Source: Phenylobacterium immobile (ATCC 35973)
GTDB taxonomy: Bacteria > Pseudomonadota > Alphaproteobacteria > Caulobacterales > Caulobacteraceae
Reading direction: 5' to 3'
DNA: 64,000 nucleotides
Assembly: GCF_001375595.1 (NCBI RefSeq)
Contig: NZ_CVJQ01000002.1
Coordinates: 205,166-269,165 of the forward strand
The translations under genes and the position numbers were made by a program. This document shows, piece by piece, positions 7,168 to 16,004 of this stretch (position 1 is its first letter; each line of letters starts with the position of its first letter). Under the pieces are notes generated by a model. It worked only from the letters and a program-made list of their open reading frames with translations, had not been told where the DNA came from and did no database searches.

Positions 7168-7197
7168 CAGGCGACGTTCGACCAGGCGACGTTCGAC
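7168..7197. repeat. Perfect tandem repeat of 15 bp downstream of tRNA-Leu
   Basis: CAGGCGACGTTCGAC occurs twice without a gap (7168-7182 and 7183-7197), 21 bases after the tRNA. The GTTCGAC part resembles the tRNA T-loop, but no integrase or element is nearby. Confidence 0.8.
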
Positions 7198-7213
7198 GCT
7201 GAGCAGGCCCTCT

Positions 7214-7849
7214 CTAGGTCAGGATGCCCACCAGCGTACCCATGAAGGCGGTCACCGCCGCAATGATCGCGCGCGACAGCAGAACGAGCAGCGCCACAGA
7301 CAGGATCGCGCAGATCCAGCCGACGATCACCGCCAGGCCGTCACGCTCCACCGCGCCGATCGCGAAGGCGGCGATGGCCAGGCTGGGCAGCATGTTGCCG
7401 AAGGGAATCGGCAGGAAGACGATGATCGACAGCACGAAGCAGACCGCGCCGGTCAGGCGGTCCATCACGGGATTGAAAATGAAGGTCCAGCGCGGCCGCA
7501 GCCGCCGCTCCAGCTTGCGCAGGTAGGGGTTCAGTTTCTCGACCAGGCTCTTGAAATCATTGCGCGAGATCGTGCGGTCGAGCAGCACCTTCGGCATCCA
7601 CAGCGTCCGACGACCAACCATCCACTGGGCGGTGACAAACAACAGCGGCGCGCCCAGCAAGGCTGAAACGCCGGGCGGCATCGGCAAGACCAGGGGCGCT
7701 GCGAACACAAAGATCACCGCGCCGAACGCGCGATCTCCAAACACCGCCAGGATGTCGGTGATCGCGATCTTGCCACGACCGCGTTCGGCGATGGAGCCTA
7801 GTAGCTCGGAGACGCTCTTCTCGTGGGATGGCTCGGGCACCGCTGTCAT
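7214..7849 (-). CDS. ExoD-family membrane protein
   Basis: A 211-residue protein of the ExoD (exopolysaccharide synthesis) family. A cytoplasmic N-terminus with S-E-L-L-G-S-I-A-E-R-G-R-G-K-I is followed by about four or five membrane segments, with the family's P-L-V-L-P-M-P-P-G-V-S and F-L-P-I-P-F-G-N-M-L-P turns. ExoD was named in rhizobia for exopolysaccharide defects and alkali sensitivity; its biochemical role is unknown. ATG at 7847-7849 with GAGG before it is preferred to an upstream TTG at 7912. It is convergent with the tRNA and divergent from feoA. Confidence 0.85.
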   Translation of the reverse strand: MTAVPEPSHEKSVSELLGSIAERGRGKIAITDILAVFGDRAFGAVIFVFAAPLVLPMPPGVSALLGAPLLFVTAQWMVGRRTLWMPKVLLDRTISRNDFKSLVEKLNPYLRKLERRLRPRWTFIFNPVMDRLTGAVCFVLSIIVFLPIPFGNMLPSLAIAAFAIGAVERDGLAVIVGWICAILSVALLVLLSRAIIAAVTAFMGTLVGILT

Positions 7850-7974
7850 CTGCGGCCTCGCGCGCGCCAGGGCAAGGCTCCGTTCGCGAAAACGGCGCGG
7901 CGATACGGTCAAGCCACACCGTTCGGCGCCTCACAGCGACCCGCCATTGAAAAGCTCGACGGTTGCGCCAATTA

Positions 7975-7993
7975 AATGATAATCGCTCGCAAT
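7975..7993. promoter_or_regulatory. Possible Fur box in front of feoA
   Basis: AATGATAATCGCTCGCAAT lies 21-39 bp upstream of the feoA start. It contains the TGATAATC core of the classical 19-bp Fur box and matches that consensus in part. Iron repression of feoAB is usual, so the site is plausible but not proven. Confidence 0.4.
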
Positions 7994-8013
7994 GTTTGGG
8001 TCGGGATCGCGTC

Positions 8014-8328
8014 ATGACTGAACTGCCTGGGGATGTCGCCCTGCGCTCGCTGGGGTCGGCCAGCCCCGGCGACCGCGGCGTGATCGTCGAGGTTCGTCGC
8101 GAAACGACGCAGGCCCACCACGACCACGAGCATGGCCTCGATCCGGCGGAATTGGAGCGTCGGCTGCTGGAGTTCGGCTTTGTCGAAGGCGCCCATGTCG
8201 AGGTGCTGTTCGAGGGCGCGATCGGCCACGATCCTATCGCGGTGCGCCTGGACGACATGCGCGTGGCGCTGCGCCGGCGCGACGCCGCCCAGATCTGGCT
8301 TCGCATGGATGAGGGCCAGGCCCGATGA
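8014..8328 (+). CDS. feoA: FeoA, ferrous iron transport accessory protein
   Basis: A 104-residue SH3-like FeoA domain with R-L-L-E-F-G-F-V-E-G-A-H-V-E-V in the middle and a C-terminal strand V-A-L-R-R-R-D-A-A-Q-I. FeoA is a small cytoplasmic protein that supports FeoB. There is a histidine-rich insert, H-H-D-H-E-H, near residue 34. The ATG at 8014 is used; the frame extends to 7963 but would run through the promoter. It overlaps feoB by 4 bp (ATGA), so translation is probably coupled. No feoC follows. Confidence 0.93.
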   Translation: MTELPGDVALRSLGSASPGDRGVIVEVRRETTQAHHDHEHGLDPAELERRLLEFGFVEGAHVEVLFEGAIGHDPIAVRLDDMRVALRRRDAAQIWLRMDEGQAR

Positions 8329-10208
8329 GCGAAGCTGTCGCCCACGCCGGACACGCGACCCGCGTCGCCCTGGTCGGCAACCCCAACTCCGGCAAGACCG
8401 CCCTCTTCAACGCGCTCACCGGCGCGCGCCAGAAAGTCGCCAACTACGCCGGCGTCACCGTCGAGCGGAAGGAGGGGCAGGCGACGACGGCGGACGGCGC
8501 GCACCTGTCGATCCTCGATCTTCCCGGAACCTATTCCCTACGCGCCCGCAGCCCCGACGAAGTGGTCACCCGCGACGCAATCCTGGGCCGCCTGGAGGGC
8601 GAGGCGCTTCCTGACGTCATCGTCTGCGTCGCCGACGCCACGAACCTGCGGCTCGTCCTGCGCCTGGTGCTGGAGCTCAAGGCCGTCGGCCGGCCAATGG
8701 TTCTGGCCATGAACATGTATGACATCGCCCAGCGCCAGGGCCTGCGGATCGACCTCGAAGGCCTGTCGCGCGACCTGGGCTGCCCGATCGTCACCACGGT
8801 GGCGACCCGCAAGCGCGGCCTGGCCGAACTTACCGGCCAGGTCCAGGCGCTCGTCGCCTCTGGCGCCGTCGTCGCCGCCAACACCTGGCGCGAGCCGGAC
8901 GCCGGCGAGCTGCGCGCCGCCCACCGCGAGGCCCAGCGCCTGCTCAAGACCTACGTTCGGCCGCCGGAGCACCCCGACACCCTGACCGGGCGCATCGATT
9001 CGGTGCTGCTGCACCCGGTGGCCGGCCTGCTGATCTTGCTGACCCTTCTGTTCGTGATGTTCCAGGCGGTGTTCAGCTGGGCGGGTCCGGCGCAGGACGC
9101 CATTGATGCGGGCGTCGCCGCGCTGGGCGGCCTCGCGGCGGCGGTCGCGCCGGACGGACTGGTCGAAAGCCTTCTCGTCGATGGCCTGATCGCCGGCGTC
9201 GGCTCTGTGCTGGTCTTCCTGCCGCAGATCCTGATCCTCTTCCTGTTCATCATCCTGCTCGAAGACTTCGGCTACATGGCCCGCGCGGCCTTCTTGATGG
9301 ACCGCATCATGGGCGGCGCCGGCCTGCACGGACGCGCCTTCATCCCCCTGCTCTCGTCCTTCGCCTGCGCCATCCCAGGCGTCATGGCGGCCCGGGTCAT
9401 CGACAACAAGCGCGACCGGCTGACCACGATCCTGGTCGCGCCGCTGATGACCTGTTCAGCGCGGATCCCGGTCTACACCCTGATCATCGGCGCCTTCATT
9501 CCCAATCGATCCGTCGCTGGCGTGCTGAACCTGCAGGGCCTTGTGATGTTCGGCCTCTATGCGGCCGGCATCTTCTCCGCCTTGGCGGTCTCCTTCGTGA
9601 TCCGCCACGTCTTCTGGCGCAGCGCCGTCGAGCCGTTCCTGATGGAATTGCCGACCTACAAGGTCCCCGACCCCAAGAACGTCATCCACAACCTCTTGCT
9701 GCGGGCCAAGATCTTCCTGAGCCGCGCCGGCCGGATCATCATGCCGCTGATGATCTTGGTCTGGGCGCTGTCGACCTTCCCATTCGCGCCCGAGGACGCT
9801 ACGCGGCCAGCCATCGACTACAGTTTCGCCGGCATGATCGGCCAGGCGCTACAGCCGCTGTTCGCCCCAATCGGATTCAACTGGCAGATGGTGGTCGCCT
9901 TGATCCCGGGCTTCGCCGCCCGGGAGGTGGCCGTTGCAGCGCTCGGCACCGTCTACGCCGTCGCCAACGCCGATGAGGCGCCCGCCGCGCTCGGCACGGT
10001 GCTGGCCGGCGACTGGTCCCTGGCGACAGGCCTGTCGTTCCTGGCCTGGTACATCTTCGCCCCCCAATGCGTGGCGACGCTCGGCGTCGTGAAGCGCGAG
10101 ACCAACTCCTGGCTCTGGATGTGGATCATGTTCGGCTACATGACCGCCCTCGCCTACCTGGGGTCGTTCATCGTCTACCACACAGCCGTGGCGCTGGGCT
10201 GGGGCTAG
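8325..10208 (+). CDS. feoB: FeoB, ferrous iron transporter
   Basis: A 627-residue inner-membrane Fe2+ transporter. An N-terminal G-protein domain shows G-N-P-N-S-G-K-T (G1), D-L-P-G-T-Y-S-L (G3) and N-M-Y-D (G4), with the helical GDI domain following to about residue 215. Two Gate-type membrane cores follow, with the characteristic S-C-A-I-P-G-V-M region and C-S-A-R-I-P-V-Y. It is shorter than the roughly 770-residue E. coli protein but normal for many alphaproteobacteria. It shares a CTAG with the stop of the convergent MarR gene. Confidence 0.95.
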   Translation: MSEAVAHAGHATRVALVGNPNSGKTALFNALTGARQKVANYAGVTVERKEGQATTADGAHLSILDLPGTYSLRARSPDEVVTRDAILGRLEGEALPDVIVCVADATNLRLVLRLVLELKAVGRPMVLAMNMYDIAQRQGLRIDLEGLSRDLGCPIVTTVATRKRGLAELTGQVQALVASGAVVAANTWREPDAGELRAAHREAQRLLKTYVRPPEHPDTLTGRIDSVLLHPVAGLLILLTLLFVMFQAVFSWAGPAQDAIDAGVAALGGLAAAVAPDGLVESLLVDGLIAGVGSVLVFLPQILILFLFIILLEDFGYMARAAFLMDRIMGGAGLHGRAFIPLLSSFACAIPGVMAARVIDNKRDRLTTILVAPLMTCSARIPVYTLIIGAFIPNRSVAGVLNLQGLVMFGLYAAGIFSALAVSFVIRHVFWRSAVEPFLMELPTYKVPDPKNVIHNLLLRAKIFLSRAGRIIMPLMILVWALSTFPFAPEDATRPAIDYSFAGMIGQALQPLFAPIGFNWQMVVALIPGFAAREVAVAALGTVYAVANADEAPAALGTVLAGDWSLATGLSFLAWYIFAPQCVATLGVVKRETNSWLWMWIMFGYMTALAYLGSFIVYHTAVALGWG

Positions 10209-10696
10209 AACCCGCCGAGTTCCGGCGGTTCGCCTTCGCCTGCCAGCGAGGTGGCCGCGCCCTGGATCCGTAGCAGGAGACGCTTCAACAACTTGACCTC
10301 CTCAGGCTTGAGCCCGGCGATCAACGCCGCCTCGTAGGCGTGAGCCAGCGGTGCGATCTGTTCATAGAGCCGCTCCCCGGCGAGGTTCAGGGAAACGGTG
10401 TCGGCCGCGCGCAGCAGCATGCCGCGGTGCGCCAGGCCTTGCGTCGCCTGAGCCACGGTGAGGCCGTCCATCATCGTACGGCCGATCAACTCAGCCTCAC
10501 GCAGCCGGCCATCCTCGGCCAAGGCGGACATGACCCGCCATTGCGGCACGCTCAAACCGAACCGCTCGCGATAAGCCCGCGAAATCAGGCCGGTGACCGC
10601 GCCCGACGCGACCGACAGCCGATAGGGAAGGAAATCGTCCAACTCCAGCCGATCTTCGGCGAAGTCATCCGTAATCGTCTTGAACGCTGGTCGCAT
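10205..10696 (-). CDS. MarR-family transcriptional regulator
   Basis: A 163-residue winged-helix regulator. The core reads Q-W-R-V-M-S-A-L-A-E-D-G-R-L-R-E-A-E-L-I, with a recognition helix D-G-L-T-V-A-Q-A-T-Q-G-L. The R-R-S wing motif is degenerate (R-A-A-D-T-V). The ATG at 10694-10696 is preceded by GAGGAAG; longer frames have no support. No obvious target besides its neighbours. It ends tail to tail on feoB, sharing CTAG. Confidence 0.82.
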   Translation of the reverse strand: MRPAFKTITDDFAEDRLELDDFLPYRLSVASGAVTGLISRAYRERFGLSVPQWRVMSALAEDGRLREAELIGRTMMDGLTVAQATQGLAHRGMLLRAADTVSLNLAGERLYEQIAPLAHAYEAALIAGLKPEEVKLLKRLLLRIQGAATSLAGEGEPPELGGF

Positions 10697-10833
10697 GGCT
10701 TCCTCAAACGCGCGCGCGCGGCTTGTTGGAACCGCCGCTTCACGCCTGCTTCGCCCGAACGAGGGCGCCGAGCTTGAAGATCGCCAGGCCCGCATGCGGA
10801 CGCCAGCCCGCAGACGCCTTCTGATGTGGATTG

Positions 10834-10865
10834 GCCAGCGCTGCCCTTTTGCGGGCAGCGCTGGC
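10834..10865 (-). terminator. Perfect 13-bp hairpin at the end of the aldo/keto reductase gene
   Basis: GCCAGCGCTGCCC (10834-10846) and GGGCAGCGCTGGC (10853-10865) are perfectly complementary around the loop TTTTGC, 9 bases beyond the reductase stop. Probably the 3' end of the asparaginase-reductase operon, although no T-run follows on the minus strand. Confidence 0.6.
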
Positions 10866-10874
10866 GCCGGAACT

Positions 10875-11855
10875 CTAAATCCGCTTCGCCGAAGGCACCG
10901 GGGGTGATCCGGCCGGATATCTTGCGCCCACTGTGGAACCAATCGGGAAGGCCGCCTCCAGCGTCGCGGTTTCGTCCGGCGTGAGGATGATGTCGTTGGC
11001 CGCCCAGTTACTTTCCAGATGGCTTACATGCCGGGTGCCAGGGATCGGCACGACGCCCTTTGACAACACCCAGGCCAGGCTGACCTGGGCGGTTGTCACC
11101 CCGCGCGAGGCGGCCACCGCCTCGATGGCGGCCCGGCGCAGGCTGTTGGCGGCGATGGCGTCGGCCTGGAAGCGCGGGTGCTGAAGGCGACGGTCGTTGG
11201 CCTCGACGATCTCGCTGTTGGCCAGGAAGCCGCGGCCCAGCGGGCTGTAGGCGACAAATCCGACGCCCAGCTCGGCGCAGGTCGCCAGGATGTCCTCTTC
11301 GACATCGCGGGTCCACAGGGAGTATTCGCTCTGCAGGGCGGCGATCGGCGCGACCGCCTGGGCGCGCCGCAGGATGTCGCTATCCACCTCCGAAAGTCCC
11401 AGCGCCAGGATCTTGCCCTCCGCCTTCAACCGCGCCATCTCGCCGACCGTGTCCTCGATCGGCGTCTGAGGATCGAGGCGGTGCATGTAGTAGAGGTCGA
11501 TCCGGTCGGTCTTGAGCCGCGTCAGGCTGGCTTCCACGGCCTGTCGGATATAGGCCGGGCTGGCGTCCAGCGTGCGGCCGCTGGTTTCGCGGTCCAGCCG
11601 ATTGCCGAACTTCGTGGCGACCACGAGCCGGTCGCGCCGCCCGTCGATGGCCTTCGCCACCAGCCCCTCGTTGTGGCCGTTCCCGTAGATGTCGGCGGTG
11701 TCGAAGAAGGTGATTCCGAGCGCCATGGCCCGGTCCAGCGTCTTGAGCGACTCGGCCTCGTCGGCCTGGCCGTAGGTGTGCGACAGCCCCATGCAGCCGA
11801 AGCCTTGCTGGCTTACGGTCAGGGTGCCCAGCGTGCGTTGTGTGTTTGCGGCCAT
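10875..11855 (-). CDS. Aldo/keto reductase
   Basis: A 326-residue NADPH-dependent oxidoreductase of the AKR superfamily (TIM barrel). The catalytic tetrad is visible: D and Y in F-F-D-T-A-D-I-Y-G, K in V-V-A-T-K-F-G and H in D-L-Y-Y-M-H-R-L-D. The cofactor-binding end is V-P-I-P-G-T-R. It resembles the AKR13/YhdN-like group acting on small carbonyls; substrate unknown. The ATG at 11853-11855 follows AGGAGG at 7 bases. It begins 14 bp after the asparaginase gene stop, so the two form an operon. Confidence 0.93.
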   Translation of the reverse strand: MAANTQRTLGTLTVSQQGFGCMGLSHTYGQADEAESLKTLDRAMALGITFFDTADIYGNGHNEGLVAKAIDGRRDRLVVATKFGNRLDRETSGRTLDASPAYIRQAVEASLTRLKTDRIDLYYMHRLDPQTPIEDTVGEMARLKAEGKILALGLSEVDSDILRRAQAVAPIAALQSEYSLWTRDVEEDILATCAELGVGFVAYSPLGRGFLANSEIVEANDRRLQHPRFQADAIAANSLRRAAIEAVAASRGVTTAQVSLAWVLSKGVVPIPGTRHVSHLESNWAANDIILTPDETATLEAAFPIGSTVGARYPAGSPPVPSAKRI

Positions 11856-11869
11856 CAAGGCCTCCTCTT

Positions 11870-12919
11870 TCAGGGTTCGTCTTTGTAGATGCCGATGGTC
11901 AACGGTTGACCCTCGGCGATTCGGGCGCGGTACATCCCCGAGGTGTTGAAACTCCAGGCCATCCGGCCGCCGGGCGCGACAGCGATGACGCCGCCATCAC
12001 CGCCTATGGCGACGAGCTTCTTCTGCACCACCTCGTCGGCGGCCGCCTGCAGACTCAGGCCTTTGAGTTCGACCAGAGCGCAGATGTCGCGCGCCACGGT
12101 CAGGCGGATGAAATACTCGCCGGTGCCGGTCGCCGACACCGCGCAGGAGGCGTCGGAGGCGTAAGTCCCCGCGCCGATGATCGGCGAGTCGCCGATCCGT
12201 CCCCAGCGCTTTGCGGTCACCCCGCCGGTGGAGGTCGCCGCGGCGACATGGCCCTGGGCGTCGAGCGCGACCACGCCGACCGTGCCAAGTTTGCCTTCGT
12301 CGTGGGCCAGGCTCACGCGTGCGTCCGGCGCGGTGGGCGCGCCGGCGGGGCGCGCGGGGGTCGGCAGGCCTTGCCGGGAAAGTTCGCGTTCAAGCGAGCG
12401 CCAGCGCCGTTCCGTGAAGAACCAGGATGGATCGACCTGCTCTAGGCCCGCTTCCTTGGCGAAGGCGTCCGCGCCCTCGGCGGACAGCATCACATGCGGC
12501 GACTTCTCCATGACGGCGCGCGCCGCCGAGATGGGATGGCGCGTCGTCGTCACCCGCGCTACGGCGCCAGCCTTCATCGTCGCCCCGTCCATGATGGCGG
12601 AATCGAGTTCATTGCGCCCATCGGCCGTGAAGACCGCGCCTCTGCCAGCGTTGAACAGAGGATCCTCCTCCAACACCCGGACAGCGGCCTCAGCCGCGTC
12701 GAGCGCCGAGCCGCCGGCCTTCAGCACCGCCGCGCCGGTCTCGGCCGCGGCGGCCATACCCTCGCGATAGGCCGCCTCCTGCTCGGGGCTTAGGTCTTTG
12801 CGGTCGATCACGCCGGCCCCGCCGTGGACGACGAGCGCCCATTTGGGCCCGGCCGCCTCCGCGCCATAGGCCGCGAGGCTCATCGCCAGCCCCGCCAATC
12901 CGATCGCCAACGCCCGCAT
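11870..12919 (-). CDS. Isoaspartyl peptidase / L-asparaginase (Ntn hydrolase), exported
   Basis: A 349-residue plant-type asparaginase. A signal peptide (M-R-A-L-A-I-G-L-A-G-L-A, ending near A-E-A-A-G) indicates periplasmic location. The family start W-A-L-V-V-H-G-G-A-G and the F-N-A-G-R-G motif are present. The autoprocessing threonine is in G-K-L-G-T-V-G-V-V-A-L-D, where cleavage would yield alpha and beta chains. It hydrolyses isoaspartyl dipeptides and asparagine. The ATG at 12917-12919 has GGAGG upstream; the frame extends further but without a signal peptide at its start. Confidence 0.93.
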   Translation of the reverse strand: MRALAIGLAGLAMSLAAYGAEAAGPKWALVVHGGAGVIDRKDLSPEQEAAYREGMAAAAETGAAVLKAGGSALDAAEAAVRVLEEDPLFNAGRGAVFTADGRNELDSAIMDGATMKAGAVARVTTTRHPISAARAVMEKSPHVMLSAEGADAFAKEAGLEQVDPSWFFTERRWRSLERELSRQGLPTPARPAGAPTAPDARVSLAHDEGKLGTVGVVALDAQGHVAAATSTGGVTAKRWGRIGDSPIIGAGTYASDASCAVSATGTGEYFIRLTVARDICALVELKGLSLQAAADEVVQKKLVAIGGDGGVIAVAPGGRMAWSFNTSGMYRARIAEGQPLTIGIYKDEP

Positions 12920-13039
12920 CCATCCTCCATGGTCCGCTCCGCTCCAGCTTCGCCCGCGCTCGCCGCCGCGTCGACCGCAATCCAGCGACAAGCCACCGAT
13001 CGCCTGTTAGCTACCGACCCATGCCGCGCAAGGATCGCT

Positions 13040-13618
13040 ATGCTTCGCAAGCTCTATGACTGGGTAATGACGCTGGCCAGATCGCCGCGGGCGACGCCGG
13101 CGCTGGCCGCCGTGTCCTTTGCGGAAAGCTCGTTCTTCCCGGTGCCGCCGGATGTGATGCTGGCGCCGATGGTCCTGGCCAGGCCCGATCGCGCCTATTT
13201 CTACGCGTTCGTCTGCACCGCCGCCTCCGTCGTCGGCGGCATGCTGGGCTATGCGATCGGGGTTTTTCTTGAACCCATCGGACTCTTCATCCTCAAGCTC
13301 TTCGGCCACCCGGAAGGCCGCGAGGAGTTCCAGCGCTGGTTCGACCAGTTCGGTCTCTGGGTGATCCTTGCCAAGGGCCTGACGCCGATCCCCTACAAGC
13401 TTGTAACGATCACCGCTGGCTTCGCCCGCTTCGATGTCTTCACCTTCATCTGGGCCTCGATCCTGACCCGCGGCGCGCGCTTCTTCATTGTCGCCAGCGT
13501 GCTGAAGTTCGCTGGCCCAGCCATGCTGGCCGAGTTTGAGCGGCGCCTGACACTCTATTCGCTGCTGTTGCTCGCGGTCTTCATCTCAGGCTTCATCGCC
13601 CTGAAGGTCTTTCTGTAA
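13040..13618 (+). CDS. YqaA/DedA-family membrane protein
   Basis: A 192-residue inner-membrane protein of the DedA (SNARE-associated) superfamily, YqaA branch. Typical features are F-A-E-S-S-F-F-P-V-P-P-D near residue 30 and the K-G-L-T-P-I-P-Y-K re-entrant motif near 115. Relatives are linked to membrane homeostasis and lipid-carrier flipping. ATG at 13040 with AAGGAT upstream. The dsbB gene follows after about 30 bp. Confidence 0.9.
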   Translation: MLRKLYDWVMTLARSPRATPALAAVSFAESSFFPVPPDVMLAPMVLARPDRAYFYAFVCTAASVVGGMLGYAIGVFLEPIGLFILKLFGHPEGREEFQRWFDQFGLWVILAKGLTPIPYKLVTITAGFARFDVFTFIWASILTRGARFFIVASVLKFAGPAMLAEFERRLTLYSLLLLAVFISGFIALKVFL

Positions 13619-13647
13619 CCTTCGGTTTGGGCTCATATCGTCGGCAG

Positions 13648-14151
13648 ATGCTGCACCCGATCCTCAACCGCTGGCGCATGAGCGCCCTCATCGCCTCCGC
13701 CGCGATGCTGGCGACCGCCCACGCCTTCCAGACCTTCGGCGGCTACCAGCCCTGCACGCTCTGCCTGCGTCAGCGCGAAGTCTATTGGGTCGCCGCCGGC
13801 GTCGCCCTCGCGGCCATGATCGTGGTCCGCACTCCACCTGGCGCGCGGCTGAAGGCCGTGGCGAACGCGCTGCTCGGTCTGGTCTTCCTCGTCGGCGCGG
13901 GCGTCGCGATCTACCACGCCGGCGCCGAATGGAAGTTCTGGCCCGGCCCCACCGCCTGCTCCAGCGGCGGGGTCGGCGTCTCGGCCGACGCCATGGCCGC
14001 GCTGGTCGGTGGCGAATCCATTCGCGCGGCGCGCTGTGACGAAGCCCCCTGGGTGTTCGCCGGCCTGTCGATGGCGGGCTGGAACGCACTGGCTTCCCTC
14101 AGCCTTGCTGTGCTCAGCCTGATCGCCGCCCTGCGCGAGCGTCGCCGGTGA
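13648..14151 (+). CDS. dsbB: DsbB-family disulfide bond formation protein
   Basis: A 167-residue four-helix inner-membrane protein that reoxidises a periplasmic thiol oxidase using quinone. The first periplasmic cysteine pair is C-T-L-C after G-G-Y-Q-P; the second pair is in T-A-C-S-S and R-C-D-E-A-P-W. The ATG at 13648 is chosen; a TTG at 13627 in frame has no better site. Its stop overlaps the GTG start of coq7 (GTGA). Confidence 0.88.
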   Translation: MLHPILNRWRMSALIASAAMLATAHAFQTFGGYQPCTLCLRQREVYWVAAGVALAAMIVVRTPPGARLKAVANALLGLVFLVGAGVAIYHAGAEWKFWPGPTACSSGGVGVSADAMAALVGGESIRAARCDEAPWVFAGLSMAGWNALASLSLAVLSLIAALRERRR

Positions 14152-14708
14152 CCAAACCGATCCCATCGCGCCCTGGACAGGGCGCGCAAGGTCGCCGGGT
14201 CGCCGAATTGCTGCGCGTCGATCACGCCGGCGAAATGGCCGCCGTCGCCATCTACCGGGGCCAGCGCGCCGTCTTCGGAAAGGCGGCGGGGCGTGAACAC
14301 ATCGCTGGTCAGCTCGCCGAGATGGAGAGCCACGAACAGGCCCACCTCGATCGTTTCGACGCTATCCTCACCGAACGTCGGGTCCGCCCGACGGCGCTCG
14401 CGCCGCTCTGGCGCCTCGCCGGGTTCGCGCTGGGCGCGGGAACAGCGCTGCTTGGCGAAAAGGCCGCGCATGCCTGCACCGAGGCTGTCGAAGCCGTTAT
14501 CGAGGCGCATTACGCCGAGCAGATCGTCGAGGTCGCGGCCCGAGAGCCCGACCTCGCCGCCGAACTCAGCGTTTTCCGCGACGAGGAACTCGCTCACCGC
14601 GATCATGCTGTCGCGCAAGGCGCCCACGGGGCGCCGGGCTATGCTCTGATGTCGGCCGTCATTCGCGCGGGCTGCCTCGCCGCGATCAAGGTCAGCGAAA
14701 AGGTCTAG
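14148..14708 (+). CDS. coq7: Demethoxyubiquinone hydroxylase, Coq7 family
   Basis: A 186-residue ferritin-like diiron enzyme that adds the last ring hydroxyl in ubiquinone synthesis. Iron ligands are visible as E in H-A-G-E-M-A-A, E-x-x-H in E-M-E-S-H-E-Q-A-H, E in I-E-A-H-Y-A-E-Q and the final E-L-A-H. Starts with GTG at 14148, overlapping dsbB by 4 bp. UbiK, another ubiquinone factor, is encoded at 29151. Confidence 0.93.
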   Translation: MTKPIPSRPGQGAQGRRVAELLRVDHAGEMAAVAIYRGQRAVFGKAAGREHIAGQLAEMESHEQAHLDRFDAILTERRVRPTALAPLWRLAGFALGAGTALLGEKAAHACTEAVEAVIEAHYAEQIVEVAAREPDLAAELSVFRDEELAHRDHAVAQGAHGAPGYALMSAVIRAGCLAAIKVSEKV

Positions 14709-14844
14709 AAGCGTCGCATTTCGCTCGAGGCTATGCGCCGACGCTACCATACGCCGCGGCTGCCATACTTGATCATTTCACACAATCCGACCCACCTTGG
14801 CCTATGACGCTCGACAAGTTAAGTCCGCGTCCGGGGGCAGGCGA

Positions 14845-15198
14845 ATGATCGAGCGCAAACTCAACCTTCAACCGCTGGAAGAACTGGCCGCAGCGGCCAA
14901 GGCTGAGAACCTCACGCTGATCGAGCGTTCAACGCTCTACTCCGGCACGATCCACTACGGCGGCCGGATGATCATGTACCTCGACGAGCACCACGGCGGC
15001 GCTTGCGACTATGAGAAGACGATGTTGCTGGGCGCGCTTTCGACGCTGGCGATCCTGCTCGGCTTTTCGATCTACGCCGATGAAACGCCGAGCCGCGAGG
15101 CCCTCCTTCTCGGCCTTGAGCAGGACATGGCCAGCCTGAAGCAAGGCCTCTACGCTCTGGAGAACCAGGCCATCCGGCGCACCGCCTCACGCTTCTAG
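14845..15198 (+). CDS. Hypothetical protein
   Basis: A 117-residue protein I do not recognise. It has an acidic-basic N-terminus (E-R-K-L-N-L-Q-P-L-E-E-L), a central hydrophobic stretch L-L-G-A-L-S-T-L-A-I-L-L-G-F that may be one membrane helix, and a helical C-terminus. The ATG at 14845 is preferred; a TTG at 14797 in frame is possible. Its last 12 bp overlap the 3' end of the convergent HNH gene. Confidence 0.65.
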   Translation: MIERKLNLQPLEELAAAAKAENLTLIERSTLYSGTIHYGGRMIMYLDEHHGGACDYEKTMLLGALSTLAILLGFSIYADETPSREALLLGLEQDMASLKQGLYALENQAIRRTASRF

Positions 15199-15747
15199 CT
15201 CAATGTCCCAGTAGAGGTAGTCGAGCCAGCTCTGGTGCAGGTAGTGCGGGGGAAATCGCCGCCCGCGGTCCTGTAGTTCGTGCGCCGTGGGTCGCCTGGG
15301 AACCTGGAACGGCTTCATGCCTGCTTCTCGGAGCGTGCGCCCGCCCTTGGCGAGGTTGCAGGGCGCGCAGGCCGTGACGATGTTTTCCCAACTGGTGCGG
15401 CCGCCCTTTGATCGCGGCAGCACGTGGTCGAAGGTCAGGTCGTCGCGACAACCGCAGTACTGGCAGCGGAAACGATCGCGCAGGAACAGGTTGAAGCGCG
15501 TAAAGGCGGGCGCGCGCTCCTGCGGCACAAAACTCTTCAGCGAAACCACGCTGGGCAGTTGCATCTCGAAGGAGGGCGATCGCACCGTCTGGTCGTAGGT
15601 GGCGATCACATCCACCCGGTCCAGGAAGACGGCCTTGACCACCTCCTGCCACGGCCACAGCGACAGCGGATAATAGCTGAGCGGACGATAATCGGCGTTC
15701 AGCACGAGGCAGGGCCACCCTGCCGGCGGGCGCTCAAGCACCTGCAT
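15187..15747 (-). CDS. HNH endonuclease
   Basis: A 186-residue protein with an HNH domain in the middle: C-Q-Y-C-G zinc pair, F-D-H-V-L-P-R-S-K-G-G (catalytic His) and N-I-V-T-A-C-A-P-C-N (second zinc pair). The N-terminal half (V-L-N-A-D-Y-R-P-L-S-Y-Y) is typical of a small HNH family widespread in bacteria as a housekeeping gene and not tied to a restriction system. Its role is unknown. ATG at 15745-15747. Confidence 0.9.
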   Translation of the reverse strand: MQVLERPPAGWPCLVLNADYRPLSYYPLSLWPWQEVVKAVFLDRVDVIATYDQTVRSPSFEMQLPSVVSLKSFVPQERAPAFTRFNLFLRDRFRCQYCGCRDDLTFDHVLPRSKGGRTSWENIVTACAPCNLAKGGRTLREAGMKPFQVPRRPTAHELQDRGRRFPPHYLHQSWLDYLYWDIELEA

Positions 15748-15935
15748 GGCCGGGCCTCCCGACGCTGCCCGCGTGAGGGCGGGCGCCTAGGATGAGATTC
15801 GCAGGATCGAAGACCAACCCCCGTTCGCAAGATCGCCGAGGCGAATCAGCGCCTTCGGCCGATGCTAAAGATCATAGGAGAGATTTCGCGACGTCTCCAT
15901 GACGGGACGCTGGCGAGGCGGTTCGCCCAAAGAAA

Positions 15936-15957
15936 AAGGACCCCCTTTCGGGGGCCC
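15936..15957 (-). terminator. Intrinsic terminator of the minus-strand microprotein transcript
   Basis: CCCCC-TTTC-GGGGG hairpin (15941-15954); on the minus strand it is followed by TCCTTTTTCTTT. It lies 50-70 bases after the stop of the 30-residue ORF at 16005-16097 and would end its transcript. Confidence 0.8.
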
Positions 15958-16004
15958 TCATCGAGATCGTCAGCCCGGGGAGGGCAGGCCTTCGATCCGC
16001 AGAC

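Noticed and set aside
7062..7197. tRNA-Leu as attachment site of an integrated island
   Set aside because: No integrase, no second tRNA fragment, and housekeeping genes flank it; only a short tandem repeat is present.
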